From an uncultured Austwickia sp. (GTDB taxonomy: Bacteria > Actinomycetota > Actinomycetes > Actinomycetales > Dermatophilaceae), in NCBI GenBank assembly GCA_934678955.1, contig CAKUSI010000100.1:1-11548 (forward strand): a stretch of DNA of 11,548 nt, written 5' to 3'. A program made the position numbers and the translations under genes. The notes beneath the pieces were generated by a model. It did not search any database. It saw only the letters and a program-made list of their open reading frames with translations, and was not told the origin of the DNA. Shown one piece after another: positions 11,387 through 11,548 of the stretch. How positions within the stretch are numbered: position 1 is the stretch's first letter; each line of letters starts with the position of its first letter.

Positions 11387-11548
11387 TAACCTCGATATTT
11401 CATGACGGCCCTGTGTGGGGCTGGTCGGCGCCGGTGGCGTCGAGGTTGTTCTGATTCTTGCAGGTGGGTGTGACAAGACCCCGCGTGACGTCTGCGGTGC
11501 GGGTTTCCAGGCCGGGAGCTGCCAGATTCAGAGGGACATGTGGAGGAC
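11387..11548 (-). mobile_element. 3' end of an insertion sequence (right copy)
   Basis: The first 77 bases (11387-11463) are the exact reverse complement of 1-77, and the element continues to the window edge. On the minus strand a frame is open from the edge to the TGA at 11400-11402, giving about 48 residues that include NLAAPGLETRTADVTRGL and end HTGPS. The presumed tip is CCTCGATATTTCATGA at 11389 onward, with a CTAA next to it. Family (perhaps IS1380-like) and the transposase identity of the frame are guesses, because no catalytic segment is present. Confidence 0.6.

Noticed and set aside
1..11548. CRISPR array or other regularly spaced repeats
   Set aside because: No repeat-spacer pattern was seen; repeats present are single dyads, the twin operators and the terminal inverted repeat.
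1..11548. A single IS joining both window ends in a circle
   Set aside because: Both ends show the same 3' end of the element; one IS would show its two different ends.

Overview
The window is high-GC DNA from an actinomycete. A Microbacteriaceae-like host is my best guess, an inference from GC content, the tRNA-Glu/Asp/Phe cluster, the ArsR-ArsC fusion and the ECF41 sigma factor. It is bounded at both ends by the same 77-bp sequence in opposite orientation (1-77 and 11387-11463, exact on direct comparison), which looks like the 3' end of one insertion sequence present twice. Just inside each copy lies a broken host gene.

Layout, left to right. (1) 1-401: IS end, a 5' gene stub, a group of small hairpins and a decayed tRNA. 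(2) 402-1046: a small membrane-anchored protein whose soluble part resembles the apical (substrate-binding) domain of GroEL with no ATPase domain. This is the most unusual gene here. (3) 1047-1454: a long non-coding stretch with a SoxR/MerR-like palindrome and two strong hairpins, leading into a secreted protein with four SH3 repeats and a C-terminal peptidoglycan-peptidase-like domain (1455-2822). (4) 2915-3289: tRNA-Glu, tRNA-Asp and tRNA-Phe, with visible promoters. (5) 3436-4629: a cytochrome P450 on the minus strand, abutting a 5'-truncated ArsR remnant. (6) 4965-6376: a two-gene arsenic operon, an ArsR-ArsC fusion followed by a free ArsC, with no arsenite pump. (7) 6441-9267: a redox or electrophile-response block made of a QorB/NmrA-like reductase, a divergent HxlR regulator with twin operators between them, an ABM-family monooxygenase and an ECF41 sigma factor with a plausible promoter of its own class. 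(8) 9313-11109: a class I methyltransferase and a formylglycine-generating enzyme that retains both active-site cysteines, divergently arranged. (9) 11110-11548: a 3' gene fragment and the second IS end.

How the genes may work together. The arsenic genes form one regulated unit: the repressor domain senses As(III) while the fused and free reductases make it from arsenate, so export must depend on genes elsewhere. The reductase, HxlR and ABM genes are consistent with quinone/electrophile detoxification, and the ECF41 factor may join this response. The tRNAs, SH3 peptidase and GroEL-like gene look like ordinary chromosomal backbone. The P450, the ars genes and both window edges look like acquired or rearranged DNA.
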